A DNA stretch of 49,483 nt. Source: Thermobifida cellulosilytica TB100. GTDB taxonomy: Bacteria > Actinomycetota > Actinomycetes > Streptosporangiales > Streptosporangiaceae. The position numbers and the translations under genes were made by a program. Location of the stretch: NCBI RefSeq assembly GCF_001517975.1, contig NZ_KQ950184.1, positions 25,120 to 74,602 of the forward strand. The letters are read 5' to 3'. Positions 33,937 through 41,802 of this stretch are shown piece after piece. Under the pieces are notes generated by a model. It made no database searches, was not told where the DNA came from, and saw only the letters and a program-made list of their open reading frames with translations. How positions within the stretch are numbered: position 1 is the stretch's first letter; each line of letters starts with the position of its first letter.

Positions 33937-34971
33937 ATGATCACCAGACCCGCTTTTCTCGGCCGTGACATGGCGGTCGACCTGGGCACCGCCAACACCC
34001 TCGTCTACCTGCGTGGGCAGGGCATCGTCCTGAACGAGCCCTCCGTGGTGGCCCTCGACTCCTCCACCGGCCGCGTCCTCGCGGTCGGCACCGAGGCCAA
34101 GCAGATGATCGGCCGCACCCCCGTCGGCGTCACCGCCGTACGCCCGCTCAAGGACGGCGTCATCGCCGACTTCGAGACCACCGAGCGGATGCTGCGGCAC
34201 TTCATCCGCACGACCCACCGCCGACGCCCCTTCATCAAACCGCGCCTGGTCGTGGCCGTCCCCAGCGGCATCACCCCGGTGGAGCACCGCGCGGTCAAGG
34301 AGGCCGGATTCCAGGCCGGGGCGCGCAGCGTCACCATCATCGAGGAGCCCATCGCCGCGGCGATCGGCGTCGGGCTGCCCGTGCACGAGCCCACCGGCAC
34401 CATGATCGTGGACATCGGCGGCGGCACCACCGAGGTGGCCATCATCTCCATGGGGGGCATCGTCGTCTCCCAGTCCATCCGCGTCGGCGGGGACGAGTTC
34501 GACGCGGCCATCATCGCCGCCGTCAAGAAGGAGCACTCCCTGATGATCGGGGAGCGCACCGCCGAGGAGCTGAAGAAGGCCGTCGCGTCGGTCCATCCCA
34601 CCGAGGACGAGGAGACGCACGCCGAGGTGCGCGGCCGGGACCTGGTCAGCGGCCTGCCCCGGACCGTGGTCCTGCCGGCCGCCCAGGTGCGGGAGGCCGT
34701 CGAGGAGCCCCTCTGCGCCGTCGTCGACGCCGTGCGCACCACCCTGGACCGCTGCCCCCCGGAGCTGGCGGGCGACATCATGGACCGCGGCATCGTCCTC
34801 ACCGGCGGCGGCGCGCTGCTGCGCGGCCTGGACGAGCGGCTGCGCCACGAGACCGGCATGCCCGTCCACGTCGCCGAGAACGCACTCGACTCCGTGGTGC
34901 TGGGCACGGGCGCCTGCGTGGAGAACGACGACCAGCTCAACCGGGTCCTGGTCGCCGAACGGCGGCGCTGA
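33937..34971 (+). CDS. mreB: rod-shape-determining protein MreB (actin homologue)
   Basis: ATP-binding bacterial actin, 344 aa, that organises lateral-wall or spore-wall synthesis under the membrane. Phosphate 1 is MAVDLGTANTLVYL, the adenosine motif is VLTGGGALLRGLDE, and phosphate 2 is IVDIGGGTTEVAII. The N-terminus has the hydrophobic ITRPAFLG that may help membrane contact. ATG is chosen by homology with GAGGAT upstream. The next gene is mrdA; mreC and mreD, which normally lie between, are absent from this locus. The C-terminal tail NDDQLNRVLVAERRR is short and basic. Confidence 0.95.
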   Translation: MITRPAFLGRDMAVDLGTANTLVYLRGQGIVLNEPSVVALDSSTGRVLAVGTEAKQMIGRTPVGVTAVRPLKDGVIADFETTERMLRHFIRTTHRRRPFIKPRLVVAVPSGITPVEHRAVKEAGFQAGARSVTIIEEPIAAAIGVGLPVHEPTGTMIVDIGGGTTEVAIISMGGIVVSQSIRVGGDEFDAAIIAAVKKEHSLMIGERTAEELKKAVASVHPTEDEETHAEVRGRDLVSGLPRTVVLPAAQVREAVEEPLCAVVDAVRTTLDRCPPELAGDIMDRGIVLTGGGALLRGLDERLRHETGMPVHVAENALDSVVLGTGACVENDDQLNRVLVAERRR

Positions 34972-35082
34972 CCGTGCGCCGTGACACCGCTCGCGCCCTG
35001 ACCGCCCGGCCCCCGCCCGCTCCCCCCGCAAACGACTCCGCCGCGGCCAGCGGCACGGTGCGTCAGGAAGAGGGAGAGACCG

Positions 35083-37200
35083 ATGGACAACCCGGTGCGG
35101 ACGCCCGGGCTCCGACCCCGTCCCGCCACGGGACGCGGACCGGTGCTGATCGCCCAGGTGCTGGTCGTGTGCCTGCTGGCGGTCCTCGTGGGCAGGCTGT
35201 GGTACCTCCAGGTGTCGATGGGGGAGCACTACCGGGCGCTGGCCGAGGGCAACCGCATCCGGGTGGTGGTCACCCCCGCCGAACGCGGACAGATCCTGGA
35301 CGTCACCGGGCGCCCCCTGGTGCGCAACCGGACCGAACTGGTGATCGCGGCCGAGCCCCACGTCCTGGCCGCCCAGGCCGACGGGGGAGAAGCCGTCCTG
35401 CGACGCCTGGCCGAGACCGTGGACGTGCCGTTCGAGCAGTTGCACGACCGCGTCCGGCAGTGCGACCCCGAACCGGACCACCCCTGCTGGGTCGACGCCT
35501 CCCAGCGGCCGGTCCCCCTGCTCGAGGGGGTCGACCCCCAGGCGGGACGGCGGCTCCTGGAGCACCCCGACGAGTTCCCCGGCATCGTCGCGGAGCAGAC
35601 CACCGTGCGCGACCACCCGCTCGGGGCGGCCGCCGCGACACTGGTGGGCTACCTCCAACCGGCCACCGAGGAGGAGCGGCGCGCCGGGGAGAACCCGCAC
35701 GTCCACATCCGCTACGAAGGAGCGCTCCCGGTGGGGCGCGACGGCCTGGAACTCGCCTACGACAAGCAGTTGCGCGGCGAGGCGGGACGGCGGGTCCTGG
35801 CCGTGGACAGCCGGGGCGAGGTCACCGACACGGTGCGCGACACCCCGCCCCGCCCCGGCGCGCACCTGGTCACCAACATCGACGCCGACGTGCAGCGCAT
35901 CGTCGAGAAGGCGCTGGCCCGGGGCATCGAACGGGCCAGGGGCTCCGGACATCCGGCCGACTCCGCGGCCGGGGTGGTGCTCGACGTGCGCACCGGCGCC
36001 GTGGTCGCCATGGCCAGCCTGCCCAGCTACGACCCCGCGGTGTGGAACAACGGGATCGACCAGGCCACCTACAACCGGCTGTTGGGAAAGCACGAGGACA
36101 GCCCGCTGATCTCGCGCGTGATCCAGGGGCAGCTCCCGCCCGCCTCCACCTTCAAGGTCGTCTCGCTGGCCGCCGCGGTGGCCGAGGGGGCGCGCCTGGA
36201 CGGCCGCTACCAGTGCCCCGGGTCCCTGCGCGTCGGCGGCCGCGCCTTCAGCAACGCCGGAGGCGCCGGGCACGGCACCATCGACCTGCGCCGGGCCCTC
36301 GTGGTCTCCTGCAACACCGTCTTCTTCGACCTCGCGCACCGGATGTGGCGCGCCGACGGCGGGGCCGACCCGGTGCCCCGCCCCAAGGACACTCTGCCCC
36401 GCACCGCACGGGCCTTCGGGTTCGGCGAGCCCACCGGTGTCGACCTGCCCAACGAGGCGGTCGGACGGGTGCCCGACCGGCACTGGAAGCGCGACTACTG
36501 GGAACGCACCCGCGCCGTGTCCTGCCGCCGGGCCGAGAAGGGCTACCCCGAGGTGGCCGAGGAGGACCCGAAGCGCGCCGCCGAACTCACCGGGATCGCC
36601 GCCGAGCACTGCGCCGAGGGGTACGTGTGGCGGGCCGGCGACGCCATGAACCTCTCCATCGGACAGGGCGACCTGCTGGTCACCCCGCTTCAGGTGGCCA
36701 ACGCCTATGCGGCGATCGCCAACGGGGGCACCCTGTACCAGCCGCGCGTGGGCCGGGCGCTGCTGGAGGCCGACGGCTCCGGCGCCACCCGGATCGAACC
36801 GGTCGTGGCGGGCCGCCTGCCCGTCTCCGACGAGACGCTGACCTACCTGCGCGCCGCCCTGGCGGAGGTGACCAGGAGCGGCACCGCCGCCGCCGCGTTC
36901 CACGGCTTCCCCCAGGACCGGATCCCCGTGGCGGGCAAGACCGGGACCGCGTCCGGGATCGGACGGCACGACACCGCCTGGTTCGCCTCCTACGCGCCCG
37001 CCGACGACCCCCGGTTCGCCGTGGTGGTGGTGATCTCCCAGGGCGGTTCCGGCGGCACCACGGCGGCGCCCGTGGCCCGCGAGATCTACGAGGGCATCTA
37101 CGGGCTCTCCGGGACCCGCCCCGCGCTGCCCGGCGGCGTGCTGCCCGCCCAGCTCCCCACGGTCCGCCCGGACGGAACCGTCCGCCCGCTCGACAAGTGA
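35083..37200 (+). CDS. mrdA: penicillin-binding protein 2 (class B transpeptidase)
   Basis: Membrane-anchored transpeptidase that cross-links peptidoglycan together with the SEDS polymerase RodA; 705 aa. One N-terminal helix (about residues 21-41, ending in RLWYLQV) is followed by the dimerisation/pedestal domain and the penicillin-binding domain. The active-site motifs are S355TFK, S409CN and K619TG. The linker between domains contains extra Cys residues (QCDPEPDHPCW) and there is a Cys-containing insertion before the SIGQGDLLVTPLQ segment (SCRRAEKG and EHCAEG). ATG follows GGAAGAGGGAGAG. rodA begins 15 bp downstream. Confidence 0.95.
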   Translation: MDNPVRTPGLRPRPATGRGPVLIAQVLVVCLLAVLVGRLWYLQVSMGEHYRALAEGNRIRVVVTPAERGQILDVTGRPLVRNRTELVIAAEPHVLAAQADGGEAVLRRLAETVDVPFEQLHDRVRQCDPEPDHPCWVDASQRPVPLLEGVDPQAGRRLLEHPDEFPGIVAEQTTVRDHPLGAAAATLVGYLQPATEEERRAGENPHVHIRYEGALPVGRDGLELAYDKQLRGEAGRRVLAVDSRGEVTDTVRDTPPRPGAHLVTNIDADVQRIVEKALARGIERARGSGHPADSAAGVVLDVRTGAVVAMASLPSYDPAVWNNGIDQATYNRLLGKHEDSPLISRVIQGQLPPASTFKVVSLAAAVAEGARLDGRYQCPGSLRVGGRAFSNAGGAGHGTIDLRRALVVSCNTVFFDLAHRMWRADGGADPVPRPKDTLPRTARAFGFGEPTGVDLPNEAVGRVPDRHWKRDYWERTRAVSCRRAEKGYPEVAEEDPKRAAELTGIAAEHCAEGYVWRAGDAMNLSIGQGDLLVTPLQVANAYAAIANGGTLYQPRVGRALLEADGSGATRIEPVVAGRLPVSDETLTYLRAALAEVTRSGTAAAAFHGFPQDRIPVAGKTGTASGIGRHDTAWFASYAPADDPRFAVVVVISQGGSGGTTAAPVAREIYEGIYGLSGTRPALPGGVLPAQLPTVRPDGTVRPLDK

Positions 37201-37215
37201 TCCGGAAGGCCCCGC

Positions 37216-38394
37216 ATGTCGCTCCGCGTCGAACGACTCACGTCACCGTCCGCCCCGCTGCCGCGCCTGCGGCAGCGCATCGCCCGGTTCCTGCCCCGCC
37301 GCCTCGACCGGGTGCTGCTGGGGGCGGTGCTGGCCCTCGGGGTGCTGGGCACCCTGATGGTGTGGTCGGCGACCCTCCAGCCCGGCGGCCCGCCGCTGCC
37401 CACCGGGTACGCCTGGCGGCACCTGGGCCACCTGCTGGCCGCCCTGCTGGTCTGCGTCGCCGTGGCCACGGTGGACCACCGGCTGCTGCGCGCCTACGTC
37501 CCGGTGCTCTTCGCGGTCGCCACCGTCGCGCTGGTCCTGGTGCTCACCCCGCTGGGCCGGGTCGTCAACGGCTCCCGGTCCTGGATCGCGATCGGCGAGG
37601 TCCAGGTCCAGCCCGCCGAGATCGCCAAGATCGCGCTGATCCTGTCCGTCGCCGCGCTGCTGGGCGGCCCCCGCGACGGCACGCGCGCGCCCGACCGCCG
37701 GGACGTGCTGCTCAGCCTGGGGGCCCTGGCGGTGCTGGTCGGCCTGGTCATGATGCAGCCGGACCTGGGCAGCGCGCTCGTGCTGGGCGCGGTCTACCTG
37801 GCGATGCTCGCCCTCTCCGGCGCCTCGCCGCGCTGGGTGCTGGCCCTGATCGGCTGCGGGGTACTGGGCGTGCTCGCGGTGTGGTGGCTGGGCCTGCTCA
37901 AGGACTACCAGGTGGCGCGCTTCGCCTCGTTCCTCGACCCGGAGGCCGACCCGCTGGGCGCCGGCTACAACGTCAACCAGGCGATCATCGCGGTCGGCTC
38001 GGGCGGCCTGATCGGCTCCGGACCGTTCCGGGGCGCGCAGACCGGCGGCAAGTTCGTGCCGGAGCAGCACACCGACTTCATCTTCACCGTCGCGGCCGAG
38101 GAGCTCGGCTTCGTCGGGGGCTGCGCGGTCGTCGTGCTGCTGGGAGTGGTGCTGCTGCGCATCCTGCGCATCGCCGCCCACTGCGACCAGCCCTACGAGC
38201 GTCTGGTCTGCGCCGGGGTGGCGGCCTGGTTCTGCTTCCAGGGGTTCGTCAACATCGGCATGACCCTGGGGGTCACCCCGGTCACCGGGCTGCCGCTGCC
38301 GTTCGTGTCCTACGGGGGCAGCGCCGCCGTCGCCAACCTCGCCGCGGTCGGCCTGGTCCTGGCGGTCCACGCGCGCACCCGGAGGGCGGAGTGA
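37216..38394 (+). CDS. rodA: rod-shape/SEDS peptidoglycan polymerase RodA
   Basis: Lipid II polymerase of the SEDS family with ten predicted membrane helices; 392 aa. The signature motifs are GSRSWIAIG followed by VQVQPAEIAKIALIL, then MQPDLGSALVLG with the catalytic-type Asp, and the large loop with GSGPFRGAQTGGKFVPEQHTDFIFTVAAEELGF. The C-terminal part has PVTGLPLPFVSYGGSA, the family signature. It follows mrdA with a short gap and GGAAGG as RBS, so the pair is one translational unit. The about 30 N-terminal residues are basic and cytoplasmic. Confidence 0.96.
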   Translation: MSLRVERLTSPSAPLPRLRQRIARFLPRRLDRVLLGAVLALGVLGTLMVWSATLQPGGPPLPTGYAWRHLGHLLAALLVCVAVATVDHRLLRAYVPVLFAVATVALVLVLTPLGRVVNGSRSWIAIGEVQVQPAEIAKIALILSVAALLGGPRDGTRAPDRRDVLLSLGALAVLVGLVMMQPDLGSALVLGAVYLAMLALSGASPRWVLALIGCGVLGVLAVWWLGLLKDYQVARFASFLDPEADPLGAGYNVNQAIIAVGSGGLIGSGPFRGAQTGGKFVPEQHTDFIFTVAAEELGFVGGCAVVVLLGVVLLRILRIAAHCDQPYERLVCAGVAAWFCFQGFVNIGMTLGVTPVTGLPLPFVSYGGSAAVANLAAVGLVLAVHARTRRAE

Positions 38395-38442
38395 CCGGGG
38401 CGGCGCCGCTGTGACGATTCCCAGGCTTCGGCGAAAGGCGCC

Positions 38443-38448
38443 TATCCT
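38443..38448 (+). promoter_or_regulatory. -10 hexamer TATCCT of the radical SAM gene
   Basis: TATCCT 65 nt before the radical SAM start, in the interval after rodA, where no strong terminator is visible. Confidence 0.35.
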
Positions 38449-38513
38449 GGCAGGAAGCAGGTGCCGTCGCCTGTCCGCTGCTCAGCGACCGCGAACGTGA
38501 GGCCCTTTTCCCG

Positions 38514-40448
38514 ATGACTGTCGAATCTGTCTTCCCGCAGTTGGAAGCGCTGCTGCCGCACGTGCAGAAGCCGATCCAGTACGTGGGGGGTGAGCTGAAC
38601 TCCGTCGTCAAGGACTGGGACGCCACCGAGGTGCGCTGGGCGCTGATGTACCCCGACGCCTACGAGGTGGGCGTGCCCAACCAGGGCATCCAGATCCTCT
38701 ACGAGATCCTCAACGAGCGCGAGGGCGTGCTCGCCGAACGCGCCTACGCGGTCTGGCCGGACCTGGAGAAGCTCATGCGCGAGCACGGGGTGCCGCACTT
38801 CACCGTGGACGCGCACCGGCCGCTGGCCGCCTTCGACCTGCTGGGGGTCAGCTTCGCCAGCGAGATGGGCTACACCAACCTGCTCACCGCGCTGGACCTG
38901 GCGGGCATCCCGCTGCACTCCGAGGACCGCACCGACGAGCACCCGATCGTGCTGGCCGGCGGGCACGCCGCGTTCAACCCCGAGCCCATCGCCGACTTCC
39001 TCGACGCCGTCGTCCTCGGCGACGGCGAGGAGATCGCGCTGGCGATCACCGAGATCGTCCGCGAGTTCCGCCGCGAGGGCTCCCCGGGCGGACGCGACGC
39101 GCTGCTGACCCGTCTGGCCGCCACCGGCGGGGTGTACGTGCCCCGGTTCTACGACGTCACCTACCTGCCGGACGGCCGGATCGAGCGGTACACGCCCAAC
39201 CGGGAGGGGGTGCCGTGGCGGGTGCACAAGCACACCGTCATGGACCTCGACAAGTGGCCCTACCCCAAGAACCCGATCGTCCCGATCGCCGAGTCCGTCC
39301 ACGAGCGCTACAGCGTGGAGATCTTCCGCGGGTGCACCCGCGGCTGCCGCTTCTGCCAGGCCGGGATGATCACCCGTCCGGTACGCGAGCGCAGCGAGCA
39401 GGCCATCGCCCGGATGGTCGAGCAGGGGGTGGACTCCTCCGGGTTCCAGGAGGTCGGTCTGCTCTCGCTGTCCAGCGCCGACCACAGCCAGATCGGCGCC
39501 ATCACCAAGAACCTCGCCGACCGCTACGAGGGCACCCACACCGGCCTGTCCCTGCCCTCCACCCGGGTGGACGCCTTCAACATCGACCTGGCCAACGAGC
39601 TCACCCGCAACGGCCGCCGCTCCGGCCTCACCTTCGCGCCCGAGGGCGGCAGCGAGCGGATGCGCCGGGTCATCAACAAGATGGTCACCGAGGCCGACCT
39701 GATCCGCACCGTCACCGCGGCCTACGCCGCGGGCTGGCGCCAGGTCAAGCTGTACTTCATGTGCGGCCTGCCCACCGAGGAGGACGCCGACGTCCTGGCC
39801 ATCGCCGACCTGGCCCGCGAGGTCATCCGGGCCGGACGCAAGGCCACCGGACGCCGCGACATCCGCTGCACGGTGTCCATCGGCGGGTTCGTGCCCAAGC
39901 CGCACACCCCCTTCCAGTGGGCGGGGCAGACCCCGCACGAGATCGTCGACGCCCGGCTGCGCAAACTGAAGGACGCGCTCCGCTCCGACCGCGAGTACGG
40001 CAAGTCGATCGGGCTGCGCTACCACGAGGGGCGCCCCTCCATCATCGAAGGGCTGCTCTCCCGGGGCGACCGGCGGCTGGGCCGGGTCGTGGAGCGGGTG
40101 TGGCGCGAGGGCGGCCGCTTCGACGGCTGGAGCGAGTACTTCTCCTACGAGCGCTGGGTCAAGGCCGTCGAGGAGGTCCTCGCCGACGAGCCGGTGGACC
40201 TGGACTGGTACACGGTGCGCGAGCGCAGCGCCGACGAGGTGCTGCCCTGGGACCACCTGGACGCCGGGCTGGACCGCGAGTGGCTCTGGCAGGACTGGCA
40301 GGACGCCCTGCACGGCGAGGAGGCGGTGGAGGTCGAGGACTGCCGGTGGAGCCCCTGCTACGACTGCGGTGTCTGCCCGAGCATGGGGACCAGGATCCAG
40401 ACCCACGACGTGGCGGGACGCAGAATGCTGCCGCTGAGCGTGGTCTGA
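38514..40448 (+). CDS. TIGR03960 family radical SAM protein
   Basis: A 644-aa iron-sulfur enzyme with a B12-binding-like N-terminal domain and a radical SAM barrel. The cluster site is CTRGCRFC with Cys274, Cys278 and Cys281 (C-x3-C-x2-C). The C-terminal domain ends with another Cys set (CRWSPCYDCGVC), likely a metal site. The family TIGR03960 is usually encoded next to a TIGR03936/DUF2344 protein, which is the next gene, and it is often near rne and ribosomal genes; an RNA or ribosome modification role has been suggested but not shown. ATG is supported by homology; a GTG-free, weak RBS precedes it. Confidence 0.9.
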   Translation: MTVESVFPQLEALLPHVQKPIQYVGGELNSVVKDWDATEVRWALMYPDAYEVGVPNQGIQILYEILNEREGVLAERAYAVWPDLEKLMREHGVPHFTVDAHRPLAAFDLLGVSFASEMGYTNLLTALDLAGIPLHSEDRTDEHPIVLAGGHAAFNPEPIADFLDAVVLGDGEEIALAITEIVREFRREGSPGGRDALLTRLAATGGVYVPRFYDVTYLPDGRIERYTPNREGVPWRVHKHTVMDLDKWPYPKNPIVPIAESVHERYSVEIFRGCTRGCRFCQAGMITRPVRERSEQAIARMVEQGVDSSGFQEVGLLSLSSADHSQIGAITKNLADRYEGTHTGLSLPSTRVDAFNIDLANELTRNGRRSGLTFAPEGGSERMRRVINKMVTEADLIRTVTAAYAAGWRQVKLYFMCGLPTEEDADVLAIADLAREVIRAGRKATGRRDIRCTVSIGGFVPKPHTPFQWAGQTPHEIVDARLRKLKDALRSDREYGKSIGLRYHEGRPSIIEGLLSRGDRRLGRVVERVWREGGRFDGWSEYFSYERWVKAVEEVLADEPVDLDWYTVRERSADEVLPWDHLDAGLDREWLWQDWQDALHGEEAVEVEDCRWSPCYDCGVCPSMGTRIQTHDVAGRRMLPLSVV

Positions 40449-40485
40449 GGACGGCCGGTCCGCGCGGGAGGGCTCTGCCGGGAGG

Positions 40486-40520
40486 GTACGGCCCGGCACC
40501 CCGCTCGCGCCGGGCCGTAC
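40486..40520 (+). terminator. hairpin after the radical SAM gene
   Basis: Perfect 12-bp stem (40486-40497 with 40509-40520) with an 11-nt loop, 37 nt after the stop. Confidence 0.75.
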
Positions 40521-40841
40521 ACGTACTTGGACGTGCTGGATCCGGGGTTGGTTGGCAGGGGAACCGGGATTTTTTCCGGGGCCCGCACGCCGCCCCGCGG
40601 CGGCGTCCGGCCGCGTCCGGCGGCAGCCGCCCGCTGAGGTCGTGCTTTTCAACCCCGGTCCCAGTGGGAAGAGCTTTGACTGTGCCGGAACACACGTGTC
40701 CGGCGAGGGGTTGTACCTCGATGAGGGCGGTGGCGCGGAAGCGCCGATACGCCCCGTAGGCTGGAAAGAAGACGAACTCTCCCGCGGGAGGGCACGGAGC
40801 GCCGTGCCGGTCCGTGCGGGAGTCCGAGGAAAGGAGCAGAG
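40521..40841 (+). promoter_or_regulatory. long leader/promoter interval before the DUF2344 gene
   Basis: About 320 bp with no gene I can support. It contains a run of six T after CCGGGA, several GC hairpins, a TTGACT (about 40676), a partly palindromic CCGGAACACACGTGTCCGG, and a TAGGCT hexamer (40757-40762) that is the best -10. A 12-codon ORF (40721-40759) ends inside that hexamer and is not called. Confidence 0.4.
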
Positions 40842-40898
40842 CTGCCCCCCGCACTTGAGGGCGCCGATTCGCTCTCCAACGGAAACCCGACCCAGCGG

Positions 40899-41687
40899 AT
40901 GTGCGTGCGGTACACCAAACGCCACCGGATGAGATTCGCGAGCCATCGCGACATCGCCCGTGTGCTGGAACGCGCGCTGCGCCGGGCGCGGGTACCCGTG
41001 GCCTTCTCGGCGGGGTTCTCGCCTCACCCCAAGATCTCCTACACGGGCGCGGCCCCGACGGGAGTGGCGAGTGAGGCGGAGTACTGCGAAATCACTCTGG
41101 CCGAGCCGATGGACCCCGAGGAGTTGCGCCAGCGACTCGACGACGCGCTGCCCCAGGGCATCGACGTCCTCGAGGTGGTCCCGGCGGTGGGCGGTCTGGC
41201 AGACCGCCTGGAGGCGTCGGAGTGGCGAATCGAACTTCCGGGCGTCGCCCCCGACGACGCCGCGGCAGCCGTGGCCGCGTTCCTCGCGGCCGAGCAGGTC
41301 GAGGTGGAGCGGGTCACCAAGAAGGGACGCCGCCGCTTCGACGCGCGTTCGGCCGTCTTCCTGCTGGACGTCGACAGGCGCGCCGCAACGGAACAACAAG
41401 AGACATATGCCATACTTCGCTTGATCGTGCGGCACACCATCCCTGCCGTACGACCCGACGACGTGGTGACCGGCCTCCGTCAGATCGCGGGCCTCGCGCC
41501 GCAGTCATCGACGAGGATGACCCGGCTGGCGCAGGGGCCGCTCGACGAGGACGCCGGAACCATCGCGGACCCGCTCGCCGCGGACGACGCGGCCTCCGGG
41601 GCAGGCGCCGCCGTCGTCAGCGCACACGCCGGATCCGCCGAGGCGCGATCCGGATCGGGGAACGTGAGCGCACCTCAAGGACTTTGA
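40899..41687 (+). CDS. TIGR03936 family protein (DUF2344)
   Basis: Partner protein of the TIGR03960 radical SAM enzyme; 262 aa from the first ATG. The conserved opening is RYTKRHRMRFASHRDIARVLERALRRA, followed by PVAFSAGFSPHPKISYTGAAPTGV, both diagnostic of the family. The ATG at 40899 has no RBS. A CTG at 40842 is in the same frame 19 codons upstream and lies 6 nt behind AAAGGAG; it would give the usual N-terminal extension before the conserved block. I annotate the ATG but consider CTG the more likely start. The last about 70 residues are Ala/Asp-rich and probably unstructured. Confidence 0.88.
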   Translation: MCVRYTKRHRMRFASHRDIARVLERALRRARVPVAFSAGFSPHPKISYTGAAPTGVASEAEYCEITLAEPMDPEELRQRLDDALPQGIDVLEVVPAVGGLADRLEASEWRIELPGVAPDDAAAAVAAFLAAEQVEVERVTKKGRRRFDARSAVFLLDVDRRAATEQQETYAILRLIVRHTIPAVRPDDVVTGLRQIAGLAPQSSTRMTRLAQGPLDEDAGTIADPLAADDAASGAGAAVVSAHAGSAEARSGSGNVSAPQGL

Positions 41688-41746
41688 CCGACGTCGCGCC
41701 GCAGCGACGCCGGTGCGGATTATTGACAACGACAGTTCTTGCGCGC

Positions 41747-41774
41747 CGCGGCCGGGCACCTCGTGCGGGCCGCG
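41747..41774 (+). promoter_or_regulatory. hairpin in the rne leader
   Basis: Stem CGCGGCC/GGCCGCG with an inner GCAC-CTC-GTGC, 28 nt before the rne start, behind a TTGACA (41723-41728). It may be a terminator/attenuator of the DUF2344 unit or a control element of rne, whose mRNA is often self-regulated. The role is inferred. Confidence 0.4.
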
Positions 41775-41802
41775 CCCGAGAACTTGACGGGAGACCGCCC
41801 GG

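Noticed and set aside
34972-35082. Remnant of mreC between mreB and mrdA
   Set aside because: A GTG frame exists in the gap, but the translation is Ala/Pro-rich and shows no MreC-like membrane helix or motif.
33832-36969. Long minus-strand frame opposite mreB and mrdA
   Set aside because: Same kind of GC-driven antisense frame; MreB and PBP2 motifs prove the other strand is coding.
40721-40759. 12-codon ORF rich in Arg before the DUF2344 gene
   Set aside because: Its stop lies inside the best -10 hexamer, so it would be outside the main mRNA; no RBS.
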